Positions 50,402 to 59,079 of a DNA stretch of 64,000 bases are shown here, piece after piece. How positions within the stretch are numbered: the stretch's first letter is position 1; every line of letters starts with the position of its first letter. This stretch comes from Pseudoflavonifractor sp. MSJ-37 (GTDB lineage Bacteria > Bacillota > Clostridia > Oscillospirales > Oscillospiraceae): the NCBI RefSeq assembly GCF_018917965.1, contig NZ_JAHLPP010000002.1:124001-188000 (forward strand), given 5' to 3'. A program made the position numbers and the translations under genes. Under the pieces are notes generated by a model. That model saw only the letters and a program-made list of their open reading frames with translations. It was not told the origin of the DNA and searched no databases.

Positions 50402-50641
50402 TCAGTCCAGATAGTGCCCCACGGAGTAGGAGTTGTATTCCTTCTTCAGCTCCACCAGGATGGAGCCATCGGGCTGGACGGTCTCCGCCAGGATCTTGTG
50501 CCGGGTATGGTGGCGGTCCAGAGCCTGCTTGTAATGCTCCACCTCCCGTCGGACCTGCGCCGCGGCCGCGGCAGAGTCCAGATCCTCCTTCTGGGTGAAC
50601 CGCACGGTCTGATAGAGACAGGCGGCCTTGATCCGTTTCAT
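50402..50641 (-). CDS. small conserved-looking protein, unknown function
   Basis: A 79-residue protein I cannot name. The start MKRIKAACLYQTVRFTQKED at 50639-50641 has GGAGGA nearby and a good promoter 33 nt upstream. It is predicted soluble: a first beta-rich stretch, a charged helix (AAQVRREVEHYKQALDRHH) and a final DGSILVELKKEYNSYSVGHY. Codon use is like its neighbours, supporting a real gene. Confidence 0.75.
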   Translation of the reverse strand: MKRIKAACLYQTVRFTQKEDLDSAAAAAQVRREVEHYKQALDRHHTRHKILAETVQPDGSILVELKKEYNSYSVGHYLD

Positions 50642-50673
50642 ATTCGTCTCCTCCATTTCGTTTTGATAACCTC

Positions 50674-50702
50674 ATTTTATCATTCAAAAACGCGAATTTC
50701 AA
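50674..50702 (-). promoter_or_regulatory. promoter of the 79-residue protein gene
   Basis: Minus strand TTGAAA (50697-50702), 17-nt spacer, TAAAAT (50674-50679). Confidence 0.7.
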
Positions 50703-50841
50703 ACGTAAAAAGTGTTCGATACAGCGCTTTCGTCTTTTCGGACGAAGCAGAGCGGCCCCCGTTTTGTGCAGATCGCCCACATATAGGAAACGCCCCCGGT
50801 CCTCATCCGAGGGCCGGGGGCGTGATATCATACCGCGTGGA

Positions 50842-52221
50842 TCAATAGCCGAACCCGAAGAAGGGCCAGCCGGAATAGCCGTTCCCGCCGCTGCTCTGCT
50901 GTTGCTGCTGGGAGGCCTGCTTCTTCTGCTCGCTCAGGGTGGTCTGGAGATCGCTCAGGGCATTCTGGCGGGTCTGGTTGTCCTCGTCCAGCGTGACGGA
51001 GACATCCTTCTTCTCGCCGTCCCGGTAGATCGTCAGGGTGACGGTGTCGCCGGCCTTCTTCTGCCGGACCGCATCCTTCAGCGCTGTGGTGGAGTCCACA
51101 TCGGTGCCGTCGATGGCGCAGATGATGTCGCCCTGCTGGATGCCGGCCTTGTCGGCACAGGAGCCGCTGAGGACGGCCTCCACGGAGGCGCCGGCGGGCA
51201 CGCCGTACTGGGTGGCGTAGCTGGGCACGTCGCTGAGCAGGACGCCCACATTGGGCTTGCCGGTGACGTAGCCATGCTCGATGATGTCGGTGATCATGCT
51301 CTTCACGTCATTGATGGGGATGGCGAAGCCAAGGCCCTCGATCGTGGCGGCGGAAGAGGAGCTGCCGCTGTTGGAGGCTTTGGCGGAGGTGATGCCGATC
51401 ACCTCGCCATAGGCATTGAACAGGGGGCCGCCGGAGTTGCCGGAGTTGATGGCGGCGTTGGTCTGGATCATATTGATGGTCTGGCCCTCACTGGTGGTGA
51501 CGGAGCGGTCTTTGGCGGAGACCAGACCGTCGGTCAGGGACCAGGTCAGCTCGCCCAGGGGGTTGCCGATCGTATAGACGGGCTCGCCCACCACCAGAGA
51601 GTCGGAGTCGCCCAGAGTCAGGGCATGGAGGCCGGTGGCCTCGATCTTCAACACGGCGATGTCGTTCTCAGCCTCGCCGCCCACCAGCTTGGCGTCATAG
51701 CTCTGGCCGTTGTGGAAGGCCACCTTGATGGAGGTGGCGTCCTTGATCACATGATAATTGGTGACGATGTAGCCATCGGAGGAGATCACGAAGCCGGAAC
51801 CGGCGGCGGCGCCCTGGACCACATAGCCGTACACATTGGTGTTGACCTGAGTGGTGATGCCCACGCAGGCGTCCACGTTGGCGGCGTAGAGCTGAGCGGC
51901 CGTCATGGCCTGACCGGACTTCACGGAGGTGGTGTCCACGTTGACGGACCGGCTCTCGCCCTCATAGAGGACGGTGTCGCCGCGGTCCTGGGAGACATAC
52001 CAGGCAGTGCCTCCGCCCACGGCTCCGCCGATCAGGGCACAGCACAGGCCCAGAGCCACCAGCCTGCCCGCCATACCGCCGCGCCTCTTCATGGGCGGCT
52101 TACGGCCGGACGTCCTGTTCTCCCACGGGTCGCCGTGGACCTGGAAGTCATCGGTCTCTATCACACGATCCCCCCGGCGCGGATCATTGGGATCGAAATT
52201 TTCATCATTGCGGTCGAACAT
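50842..52221 (-). CDS. HtrA/DegP-type membrane-anchored serine protease with PDZ domain
   Basis: A 459-residue protease. The cytoplasmic N-terminus is acidic (MFDRNDENFDPNDPRRGDRV); a single membrane span follows (RLVALGLCCALIGGAVGGG), then the trypsin-like domain with His in VTNYHVIKD, Asp in ENDIAVLKIEA and Ser in AINSGNSGGPLFNA, and a C-terminal PDZ domain (GVPAGASVEAVLSGSCADKA). The tail is Gln/Gly-rich and ends in aromatic residues. It degrades misfolded exported proteins in the envelope. ATG at 52219-52221 with AAAGGAG upstream; longer readings start before any promoter. Confidence 0.94.
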   Translation of the reverse strand: MFDRNDENFDPNDPRRGDRVIETDDFQVHGDPWENRTSGRKPPMKRRGGMAGRLVALGLCCALIGGAVGGGTAWYVSQDRGDTVLYEGESRSVNVDTTSVKSGQAMTAAQLYAANVDACVGITTQVNTNVYGYVVQGAAAGSGFVISSDGYIVTNYHVIKDATSIKVAFHNGQSYDAKLVGGEAENDIAVLKIEATGLHALTLGDSDSLVVGEPVYTIGNPLGELTWSLTDGLVSAKDRSVTTSEGQTINMIQTNAAINSGNSGGPLFNAYGEVIGITSAKASNSGSSSSAATIEGLGFAIPINDVKSMITDIIEHGYVTGKPNVGVLLSDVPSYATQYGVPAGASVEAVLSGSCADKAGIQQGDIICAIDGTDVDSTTALKDAVRQKKAGDTVTLTIYRDGEKKDVSVTLDEDNQTRQNALSDLQTTLSEQKKQASQQQQQSSGGNGYSGWPFFGFGY

Positions 52222-52302
52222 AAGTCGTTCGCTCCTTTCCTGTACCTTCTCTGGAACTGCATTTAGGATACCCCCGAAATATGTCCAGAACATGAAGAGA
52301 CT

Positions 52303-53481
52303 TTACACATTTTTTGAATTCCCATCCGGCCGGGGGCGGTGCTTCAGGAAGGCGGACAGGTCGGCGGCGGCCAGCCGCAGGTCCTCCAGCGTCGGCTCGA
52401 AGATGCCCAGACGGCCGATGTTCCAGACCACCATGCACACCACCGGCCCCAGGATCATGCCCGCCACGCCGGCCACACGCATCCCGATATAGATGCTGAT
52501 CAGGGACACCGCCGGGGGCAGCCCGGTCTGGTCGCCCACCACCTTGGGTTCCCACACCCGCCGGTAGAGGGCGATCAGCCCCCAGATCACCATCAGCTCG
52601 ATGGCCCGGCGCAGATCGCCCAGGCACAGGTCCACCACGGCCCATGGGACCATGACGGTGCCCGCGCCGATGATGGGGATGAAATCCATCACCGCCAGCA
52701 GGAAGGCCAGCAGGAGGGTGTATGGCTGGCCGATGACGGTGAAGCCTACGGCCAGGATGAAGAACACCCCCACCGACAGGATGAATTCCGCCTTCACATA
52801 GCCGCCGAAGGCGGACACAGCGGCGGCGCGGACCTCCCGCAGGAAGCGGCGGGGACGCCCGCGGAACAACTGGGCCACCCCAGCTCGGATGCTGGGATAG
52901 TCAGCGGTGAGATAATAGGTGCCCATCAGGAACATGACCGTGGCCACGGCAAAGGCGGGCACGCCCTTGGCCGTCCGGGTGGCCCAGGCGGCGGCCCGGC
53001 CCAGAGTGTCGGTCCCGGCGGACTGGAGCCAGTCCAGCAGGGCGTCCCAGTACTCCAGTCCCACGGTCCGCACCTCAGCTGGGATCAGGGACAGGGCGCG
53101 GGAGAGGGCCTTGTCCAGATCCGTCAGGCCGGTCTGGATCCCAGTCCAGATGTCGGTCCAGTTCTCATAGAGGGACACGACCTCGTCGGTGACGTTCCAC
53201 ACGAAGGCGGTGAGGAGGCCCCCCAGCCCGGCCAGGATCAGCAGGATCAGCACCAGAGAGATGAGCTTCCGGGGCAGACCCAGGCGCTTCTGGAGCCCCC
53301 GGACCAGGGGGTCCAGGAGCCAGGCGGCAGCGAAGGCCAGCACGAAGGGCATGAAAAGGGACAGCAGGGGCGGCCCCGCCAGCACCAGCCCCGCCAGCAC
53401 CAGGACCGTCAGGACCAGCCGGATGCCCAGCCGCATCCAAAGCCGTCCCCGCTCCCGCCAGGAAAGCTCCTGTTCTTCCAT
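52303..53481 (-). CDS. AI-2E family permease (YtvI-like)
   Basis: A 392-residue membrane protein of the AI-2E/UPF0118 family, with seven or eight hydrophobic segments: LVLTVLVLAGLVLAGPPLL, KLISLVLILLILAGLGGLL, FILAVGFTVIGQPYTLLLA. The conserved C-terminal block is DFIPIIGAGTVMVPWAVVDL. Clostridial and Bacillus members of this subgroup include the sporulation protein YtvI, which fits the presence of spoIIID, but transport function is unproven. An extended -10 (TGGTATACT, hexamer 53513-53518) lies about 35 nt upstream. Confidence 0.87.
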   Translation of the reverse strand: MEEQELSWRERGRLWMRLGIRLVLTVLVLAGLVLAGPPLLSLFMPFVLAFAAAWLLDPLVRGLQKRLGLPRKLISLVLILLILAGLGGLLTAFVWNVTDEVVSLYENWTDIWTGIQTGLTDLDKALSRALSLIPAEVRTVGLEYWDALLDWLQSAGTDTLGRAAAWATRTAKGVPAFAVATVMFLMGTYYLTADYPSIRAGVAQLFRGRPRRFLREVRAAAVSAFGGYVKAEFILSVGVFFILAVGFTVIGQPYTLLLAFLLAVMDFIPIIGAGTVMVPWAVVDLCLGDLRRAIELMVIWGLIALYRRVWEPKVVGDQTGLPPAVSLISIYIGMRVAGVAGMILGPVVCMVVWNIGRLGIFEPTLEDLRLAAADLSAFLKHRPRPDGNSKNV

Positions 53482-53575
53482 AAAAAGACCTCCCGCAATG
53501 GTATATACCGGAAGTATACCACGACAGGAGGCCGAAAAAAGCGACCGATCTGTAAATTTTTTGTGGAAAGAGGGC

Positions 53576-54319
53576 TCACCACCCCTTGCGCAGGACCTTG
53601 ACGGGCAGATAGCCCTTCCGGTAGTAGGAGCGGGCGTGGCAGACGATCTTCAGATCCTTGGAATAGACGATGTCGTCGATGACCAGGAAGAGCTCCTCCG
53701 GTCCCACCTGGAACAGCTCCTGGAGCTGGGCGTCGGCGTGGGTCACGTCGAAGGTGGCCATGCTGTACGCCACCGGTACCCGGCAGGATCTCTTCAGGAA
53801 GGAGAAGCAGCTCTCTTTCTCCAGCCGCGGGAACAGCTCTTCCTTCCCCTCGGCCAGCTCGCCCAGGATGTGGTCGATGGTGAGGACCACCGGCACGTCG
53901 TCGGCATAGAAGCGCTTGGAGACCTCCAGATAGGACTGGCACTCCGCCCCCATCAGAGGGTCGTTCTTCTGGACCATGCCCACGGAGGTCATGTCCGTGC
54001 GGGGGGTCCGGCCCATCTGGCGGATCATGCTGAAGAGGCCGGGGTCCGTGTCCAGGCGGCAGGTCTCCCGGGCCACCTTGGGATTGCCCAGCGTGCCCTT
54101 GCTCCGCTGGCGGGTCACCAGGCCCATCTCCTCCAGCGAGGCCAGCACGTCCCGGAGGGCGTTGCGGCTCACGCCCATCATCTGAGCGAGTTGGTCCTCG
54201 CTGGGCAGCTTGAAGGGCTCGTCGCTCTCCTGACTGCGGATCAGCTCGATGAGGGCGGCTTTGGTCTTGGCGGACAGCTCGGAGTTGTCTACCGGTTCGA
54301 TATGGATGGAGTTTCGCAT
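53576..54319 (-). CDS. GntR-family (HutC-type) transcriptional regulator
   Basis: A 247-residue regulator. The N-terminal winged helix reads FKLPSEDQLAQMMGVSRNAL and RDVLASLEEMGLVTRQRSKG; the C-terminal UTRA-like ligand domain contains SYLEVSKRFYADDVPVVLTI, VPVAYSMATFDVTHAD and a terminal CHARSYYRKGYLPVKVL. It lies 58 nt after the kinase gene and with it 58 nt after the HD gene, so the three probably form one transcript. The effector is unknown. Confidence 0.9.
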   Translation of the reverse strand: MRNSIHIEPVDNSELSAKTKAALIELIRSQESDEPFKLPSEDQLAQMMGVSRNALRDVLASLEEMGLVTRQRSKGTLGNPKVARETCRLDTDPGLFSMIRQMGRTPRTDMTSVGMVQKNDPLMGAECQSYLEVSKRFYADDVPVVLTIDHILGELAEGKEELFPRLEKESCFSFLKRSCRVPVAYSMATFDVTHADAQLQELFQVGPEELFLVIDDIVYSKDLKIVCHARSYYRKGYLPVKVLRKGW

Positions 54320-54377
54320 CGATCTTCGTGTCCTTTGCTTTGATGAGATAGTGGGATGGATAAGGATCGTCCGCCGC

Positions 54378-54878
54378 TCAGCAGCCGATCAGCGCCTGGA
54401 GCACCGCGGACAGGGTCTCCTCCAGAGAGCCCTTGTCCCCGTCCACCACGATGTCGGCATACTTCTCATAGAGGGGGGCCCGGTACTCGTAGATGTCCCG
54501 CAGGGTCTCGCCGGGCTTGAACGCGATGCCCCGGCTGCCCATGTTCTGGATCCGCTGCTCCAAGGCCTCGCAGGGCACCTTCAGATAGACCACCTTGCCC
54601 AGCGCCCGCAGATGCTCGATGCCCCGGGCGCGGCAGATGACGCTCCCGCCGGGGGCGATGACGGTGCGGTCGCAGTCCACCGAGCAGATCACATCGGCCT
54701 CGATGTCCAGGAACTCGTCGTTGGTGTGGCTGTCCACCACCTCCTGGAGCAGCGCGCCCTCCCGGGTCTGGATGACCAGGTCCGTGTCGATGAAGCCGAA
54801 GCCCAGGGTCTTGGCCAGCAAGACGCCCACCGTGCTCTTGCCGGAGCCGGGCATCCCGATCAAAGTGATGTTTTTCAT
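54378..54878 (-). CDS. shikimate kinase-like P-loop kinase
   Basis: A 166-residue small-molecule kinase of the shikimate kinase fold: Walker A GMPGSGKST, GFIDTDLVI, and the APGGSVICR segment in place of the GGG motif. The arginine of the usual FR substrate motif (after E in the helix following the Asp) is replaced: the segment here is NDEFLDIEADVI. This argues against shikimate as substrate. No aro genes are nearby; instead it sits between an HD-domain protein and a GntR regulator. I therefore avoid the symbol aroK. Confidence 0.75.
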   Translation of the reverse strand: MKNITLIGMPGSGKSTVGVLLAKTLGFGFIDTDLVIQTREGALLQEVVDSHTNDEFLDIEADVICSVDCDRTVIAPGGSVICRARGIEHLRALGKVVYLKVPCEALEQRIQNMGSRGIAFKPGETLRDIYEYRAPLYEKYADIVVDGDKGSLEETLSAVLQALIGC

Positions 54879-54936
54879 GGATCAGTTCTCCTTTGTCGCG
54901 AGATGAGAGGATATGCGTCTGGGGGACGGTACCGGG

Positions 54937-55530
54937 TCAGAATGCCCGGTCCTCCTCATTTTCCAGGAAATAGGTCGCCTCCATATCGGCCACGCTGAGG
55001 GCGAAGGCCAGCGGATACTGCTGGAGGGCCTGCCCCACCATCCGGGGGTCCTCCGAGCCGGAGAAGCCCATATGCCAGCGGATGGCCATGGCCTCCTCCC
55101 GGGTCAGGCGCATGAACCCGCTGAGGATGTACACGCTCTTCTCTCCGTGGCCGTAGGGCAGGCCGTCCTCATAGAAGAAGGTGGGCACCGTCTGCCATTT
55201 CCCGTCCGGGCCTTTCACATTGCGGGTGCCGGGCTTGTAGCAGCCGATCTTGCACACATCGTGGAGGAGGGCGGAGATGGCGATGCTCTCCTCACTGTAC
55301 TCCAGACCGTAGAGCTCCTTCACCCGCTCCCGCTCCAGATAGGCCTGGAGACAGTGGTACACGTTGACGCTGTGGTCACACAGACCGCCGGCATAGGCGC
55401 CATGGAACTTAGCCGAGGCGGGGCTGGTGAAAAAGTCGCTCTTGTTCTGCAAATAGTCCAGCAGGGCCCCGCTGCCCTCCCGGCGGATGTTGGTGGTGAA
55501 CAGCTCGATGAATTCCTCCCGGGCGCTCAT
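54937..55530 (-). CDS. HD-domain hydrolase
   Basis: A 197-residue HD-superfamily protein. The metal-binding residues appear as His in KFHGAYAGGLCDHSVNVYHC, the HD pair in SALLHDVCKIG, and a downstream Asp in ALSVADMEATYFLE. The start MSAREEFIELFTTN at 55528-55530 has GGAGGAG upstream. Such proteins are often phosphohydrolases of nucleotides; some are annotated as hydrolases next to kinases, as here. It is first in the HD-kinase-GntR run. Confidence 0.85.
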   Translation of the reverse strand: MSAREEFIELFTTNIRREGSGALLDYLQNKSDFFTSPASAKFHGAYAGGLCDHSVNVYHCLQAYLERERVKELYGLEYSEESIAISALLHDVCKIGCYKPGTRNVKGPDGKWQTVPTFFYEDGLPYGHGEKSVYILSGFMRLTREEAMAIRWHMGFSGSEDPRMVGQALQQYPLAFALSVADMEATYFLENEEDRAF

Positions 55531-55593
55531 GGGCGTCTCCTCCTTGTATGAGCATGAGCGGACGCTCCCGCGCCGCGCTGTCGTGATCGTGTT

Positions 55594-55646
55594 ATTATAG
55601 CATGATCGGCAGGGACTTGACAAATGGGTCTATGAGCGATCATGAT
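55594..55646. promoter_or_regulatory. back-to-back promoters sharing a -35 region
   Basis: Minus: TTGTCA (55618-55623)-N18-TGCTATAAT (hexamer 55594-55599) for the HD gene. Plus: TTGACA (55617-55622)-N18-CATGAT (55641-55646) for the SLH gene. The two -35 boxes occupy the same seven base pairs. Confidence 0.6.
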
Positions 55647-55689
55647 AACATCCGTACATACTTCCAATGAACGCAAAGGAGCGGATGAT

Positions 55690-56463
55690 ATGGGACAGAT
55701 CGGGACCCGGCTGACCGGGGGCATATTGACGGCGGCCCTGCTGATGGGGCTGGGCGTGGGGGCCTCCGCGGCGTCTTTCGCGGACGTGGCCCAGGACCAC
55801 TGGGCGGCCGCGGGCATCCAGCGCATGACGGAGCGGGGCCTGTTCCGAGGCACCGGGGCGGAGATCTTCTCCCCTCAGGCCCCCATGAGCCGGGCTATGC
55901 TGGTGTCGGTGCTCTACCGCTATGCCGGATCTCCCGCCGTGACTGGCTCCGCCGCCGCGGTGACGCCCTTCCAGGACGTGCCCGCCGGGAGCTGGTATGA
56001 GGACGCGGTGGTCTGGGCCTGTCAGGAGGACCTGATGCCGGAGTGGTTCCTCTACAGGAACGAGGAGGAATCCGGAGCGGAGCGGACCCGGTTCGAGCCG
56101 GAGCGCCCCATGCTCCGGATGGACCTTTTGGAGATGCTCCACAGCTTCTCGGTGGAGTTCGAGGGCGACACCTACTTCGACCGCTCCTATTTCCAGTATG
56201 TCGGGACCGGGACCCTCTTCCCGGACCTGGAGGAGGACGCCCTCCATCAGGCGATCGCGGCGGCCTATCCCGACTATCAGGCGGGGGAGAACGACAGCCT
56301 TGGCATCGACGATATCGTACTGTGCTGGGCCTATCCCCAGGGGATCCTGGCCGGCCGGGGCGACGGCCGCATGGATCTGACCGGCACGGTCAGCCGGGCC
56401 GAGGCGGCCGCCATCCTGGACCGGTATGACCGGCTGCCCCATTCTGGGGAGAGCGAGGAGTGA
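55690..56463 (+). CDS. exported SLH-domain protein (small)
   Basis: A 257-residue exported protein. A signal peptide (TGGILTAALLMGLGVGASAA) is followed by SLH repeats: FADVAQDHWAAAGIQRMTER with FSPQAPMSRAMLVSVLYRYA, then FQDVPAGSWYEDAVVWACQE, and a degenerate third repeat near YPQGILAGRGDGRMDLTG with SRAEAAAILDRY. A central insert of about 80 residues is unlike SLH. It probably binds secondary cell-wall polymer at the surface. AAAGGAGCG precedes the ATG at 55690. Confidence 0.85.
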   Translation: MGQIGTRLTGGILTAALLMGLGVGASAASFADVAQDHWAAAGIQRMTERGLFRGTGAEIFSPQAPMSRAMLVSVLYRYAGSPAVTGSAAAVTPFQDVPAGSWYEDAVVWACQEDLMPEWFLYRNEEESGAERTRFEPERPMLRMDLLEMLHSFSVEFEGDTYFDRSYFQYVGTGTLFPDLEEDALHQAIAAAYPDYQAGENDSLGIDDIVLCWAYPQGILAGRGDGRMDLTGTVSRAEAAAILDRYDRLPHSGESEE

Positions 56464-56476
56464 CGTATCCCGCTCC

Positions 56477-56505
56477 TTGTCCCCCGTCCTCCGGCGTGAT
56501 ACAAT
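56477..56505 (+). promoter_or_regulatory. lspA-rluD promoter
   Basis: TTGTCC (56477-56482), 17-nt spacer, extended -10 TGATACAAT (hexamer 56500-56505). Confidence 0.7.
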
Positions 56506-56545
56506 AGGGAGGACTCATCCGAACGCAAAAGGGAGGCTCCTTTCT

Positions 56546-57016
56546 ATGCTCTATGCCCTGCTCACCGTCCTGCTGGTGGCGCTGGATCAGACCGTGAAGT
56601 ACCTGGTCCGGGCCCACATCCCGCTGGGAGGCTCCGTGCCCTTCCTGCCCCATGTGATGGACTTCACCTACGTCCAGAACACCGGCGCCGCCTTCTCCAT
56701 CTTCGCCCAGCACACCTGGCTGCTGACGCTCCTGTCCCTGGCCGTGTCCGTCCTGCTGATCCTGGCGCTGGTCCGGGGCTGGGTGACCCGGACCAGGCCG
56801 GGCCGTCTCTGTCTGACACTGGTGCTGGCCGGGGCCGTCGGCAATCTGATCGACCGGGCCCTCTTCGGCTTCGTCACCGATATGTTCGAGACCCTGTTCA
56901 TCCACTTCGCCGTGTTCAATGTGGCGGACATCTGCGTGGTGGTGGGCGGCATCGGCTTCTGCGCCTACTACCTGTTCCTCTACGACAAGCTGGAGGGGAA
57001 GGAGGCGCCCCGATGA
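56546..57016 (+). CDS. lspA: lipoprotein signal peptidase (signal peptidase II)
   Basis: A 156-residue four-span aspartyl protease that cleaves prolipoprotein signal peptides. It has DQTVKYLV near the N-terminus, the VQNTGAAFSIF motif, the catalytic Asp in AGAVGNLIDRALFG, and the second in AVFNVADICVVVGG. The start at 56546 has AAAGGGAGG upstream. The stop overlaps the rluD start (ATGA), the common lspA-rluD pairing. It would process the LivK-like and BMP lipoproteins encoded in this window. Confidence 0.96.
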   Translation: MLYALLTVLLVALDQTVKYLVRAHIPLGGSVPFLPHVMDFTYVQNTGAAFSIFAQHTWLLTLLSLAVSVLLILALVRGWVTRTRPGRLCLTLVLAGAVGNLIDRALFGFVTDMFETLFIHFAVFNVADICVVVGGIGFCAYYLFLYDKLEGKEAPR

Positions 57017-57924
57017 CCCCGCTGGAGCTGACCGCCGATCAGGACGGGGAGCGGATCGACCGTTTCCTCGCCCGCTCGGTGCCGGAGCTGACCCGGTCCG
57101 CCGCCCAGCGCCTGCTGGAGGAGGGGGCCGTCACCCGGTCCGGCCGCCCGGCGCGGAAGAACGATAAGACTGCCCTGGGGGACGTGTTCTCCGTGCTCCT
57201 CCCGGACCCGGAGCCGGTGGACATCGTGCCTCAGGACATCCCCCTCCATGTGGTGTATGAGGACGAGGACGTGATCGTGGTGGACAAGCCGGTGGGCCTG
57301 GTGGTCCACCCCGCCGCCGGGCACCCGGACGGCACGCTGGTCAACGCCCTGCTCTACCACTGCGGGGACTCCCTCTCCGGCATCAATGGGGAGCGCCGCC
57401 CCGGCATCGTCCACCGGATCGACCGGGACACCTCCGGCCTGCTGATCGTGGCCAAGAACGACTTCGCCCATCTGGCGCTGGCGGAACAGCTCCAGGACCA
57501 CTCCCTTTACCGGGAGTACGAGGCGGTCTGCGTGGGCGATCTGAAGGAGGAGTCCGGCACCGTGGACGCCCCCATCGCCCGCCACCGCGCCGACCGGAAG
57601 AGGATGGCCATCGATCCCGCCGGACGGCGGGCCGTCACCCATTGGACCGTTCTGGAGCATCTGAGCGGCTATGCCCACATCCAGTGCCGGCTGGAGACCG
57701 GCCGCACCCACCAGATCCGGGTCCACATGGCCTCCATCGGCCACCCGCTCCTGGGGGACACCGTGTACGGCCCCAAAAAGCCCTGGCCGGGACTGGCGGG
57801 GCAGTGCCTCCACGCCCGGCGGCTCACCTTCCGCCACCCCCGCTCCGGGGAGCTGGTGACGGTGGAATGCCCTCTGCCGGACTGGTTCCAGACGGTGCTG
57901 GACAAGCTCCGCCGCCGGACTTGA
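57013..57924 (+). CDS. RluD/RluA-family 23S rRNA pseudouridine synthase
   Basis: A 303-residue pseudouridine synthase. The N-terminal S4 domain (RIDRFLARSVPELTRSAAQR) is followed by the catalytic domain, with the nucleophilic Asp in GIVHRIDRDTSGLLIVAKN and the downstream CRLETGRTHQIRVHMA and GHPLLGDTVYG. The architecture is that of RluD/YlyB, which modify helix 69-type positions. It overlaps lspA by 4 nt and is translationally coupled. Confidence 0.94.
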   Translation: MTPLELTADQDGERIDRFLARSVPELTRSAAQRLLEEGAVTRSGRPARKNDKTALGDVFSVLLPDPEPVDIVPQDIPLHVVYEDEDVIVVDKPVGLVVHPAAGHPDGTLVNALLYHCGDSLSGINGERRPGIVHRIDRDTSGLLIVAKNDFAHLALAEQLQDHSLYREYEAVCVGDLKEESGTVDAPIARHRADRKRMAIDPAGRRAVTHWTVLEHLSGYAHIQCRLETGRTHQIRVHMASIGHPLLGDTVYGPKKPWPGLAGQCLHARRLTFRHPRSGELVTVECPLPDWFQTVLDKLRRRT

Positions 57925-57950
57925 CAGTCTGATCGGCACTGGTATAGAAT
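57921..57950 (+). promoter_or_regulatory. promoter of the HAD hydrolase gene
   Basis: TTGACA (57921-57926) overlapping the rluD stop, with TATAGA (57943-57948, N16) or TAGAAT (57945-57950, N18). Confidence 0.6.
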
Positions 57951-57991
57951 GGTATCGATCATCCTGTGACAACGACAGAAGAGATAAGGCG

Positions 57992-58819
57992 GTGGCTCTT
58001 TTGGGCAGATTCGACGGCGTGCTCCTGGTCAGTGATTTCGACGATACGCTCTATGGCTCTGACTTTACCGTCTCGGCCGAGAACGTGGCGGCGCTCCTGG
58101 CCTTCCAGGCAGAGGGCGGCACCTTCACCGTCGCTACGGGCCGGGCCCGTCCGGCCTTCGCCCGCCACTGGGGCGAGGCCCCCATCAACGCCCCCGTGAT
58201 CCTGTCCAACGGCTCCGCCCTGTACGACTTCCGCACTGGGGAGATGGTCTGCGAGACCTTCCTGCCGGAGCCGATCCTCACCGACCTGATGGAGCTGACC
58301 TTCGTGGTGCCGGAGCTGGGTCTGGAGGCCTACCACGAGGACGAGATCTATCTCCACAACCCCAACATCATCACCCGGAACCACCTGGCCAAGGTGGGGG
58401 CCGCCGGGGAGGAGAAGGCCATCCGGGACATCCCAACGCCCCTCTCCAAGGTGCTGATCGAGCACGACCGGCGGGCGGTGCTGGACCGGGCCAAGGCCTA
58501 CATCCTGGACCGCTGGGGGGACCGCTATGAGGCGATCTTCTCCAATCAGGTCCTGCTGGAGCTGACCGCCAAGGGCAGCAGCAAGGGTGGCATGGTGCTG
58601 GAGCTGGCCCGCCGCCTGGGCATCGACCGGGACAAGATCTACTGCATCGGGGACAACGAGAACGACCTCCCCATGCTGGAGGTCTCGGCCGTCCCCTTCG
58701 CCCCGTCCAACTGTGCCCCGATCGTCCGGGACTGGGGCGCCCAGCTCGTGGGCTCCTGCGACGAGAGCTGTCTGGCCCAGGTGGTGGAGCGCCTGGGGGA
58801 GCGGTATCCGGAGAAGTGA
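57992..58819 (+). CDS. HAD-family (Cof-type) phosphatase
   Basis: A 275-residue Cof/IIB-type HAD hydrolase. Motif I is VSDFDDTLYGS (nucleophile and acid/base Asp), motif II Thr/Ser in VATGRARPAF, motif III Lys in TAKGSSKGGMV, and motif IV GDNENDLPML. The large cap domain in the middle is typical of phosphosugar and flavin-precursor phosphatases. The start is a GTG at 57992 or a TTG at 58001; AAGGCGG spacing favours the TTG, so nine bases are uncertain. Substrate unknown. Confidence 0.9.
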   Translation: MALLGRFDGVLLVSDFDDTLYGSDFTVSAENVAALLAFQAEGGTFTVATGRARPAFARHWGEAPINAPVILSNGSALYDFRTGEMVCETFLPEPILTDLMELTFVVPELGLEAYHEDEIYLHNPNIITRNHLAKVGAAGEEKAIRDIPTPLSKVLIEHDRRAVLDRAKAYILDRWGDRYEAIFSNQVLLELTAKGSSKGGMVLELARRLGIDRDKIYCIGDNENDLPMLEVSAVPFAPSNCAPIVRDWGAQLVGSCDESCLAQVVERLGERYPEK

Positions 58820-58833
58820 ATGACGAAGAGGAG

Positions 58834-58869
58834 AGCCGGACGGCATTTTGCCGCCCGGCTTCTTTTTTC
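58834..58869 (+). terminator. terminator of the HAD gene
   Basis: AGCCGG-CGGC/GCCG-CCGGCT hairpin (58834-58860) followed by TCTTTTTT. Confidence 0.88.
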
Positions 58870-58962
58870 GACCAAGTGGGCGGCGCGTCCTACGTTTCCT
58901 TTTTCCTCCAACAAAAGGCCGAAGATCGCCTATTTTCTCCATCCTATCTCATGCTTTGATGA

Positions 58963-58991
58963 TTTACACCGCCGTCAGGAGGGTGTATCAT
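58963..58991 (+). promoter_or_regulatory. promoter of the large SLH protein gene
   Basis: TTTACA (58963-58968), 17-nt spacer, TATCAT (58986-58991). Confidence 0.7.
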
Positions 58992-59003
58992 TAGGGCAGG
59001 AAT

Positions 59004-59047
59004 GACGAGGAAGCGCTTCCTCGTCCCATTTCACCGTGAAATGGGAC
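59004..59047 (+). promoter_or_regulatory. tandem stable hairpins in the SLH mRNA leader
   Basis: A perfect 22-nt palindrome (59004-59025) directly followed by, and sharing three bases with, a perfect 11-bp hairpin (59023-59047, loop CCG). They lie at the 5' end of the expected transcript, 33 nt before the start codon: a likely mRNA stabiliser or regulatory fold. Confidence 0.6.
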
Positions 59048-59079
59048 GCAACTACCATTCTGTCATAGGAGGGACCTGT

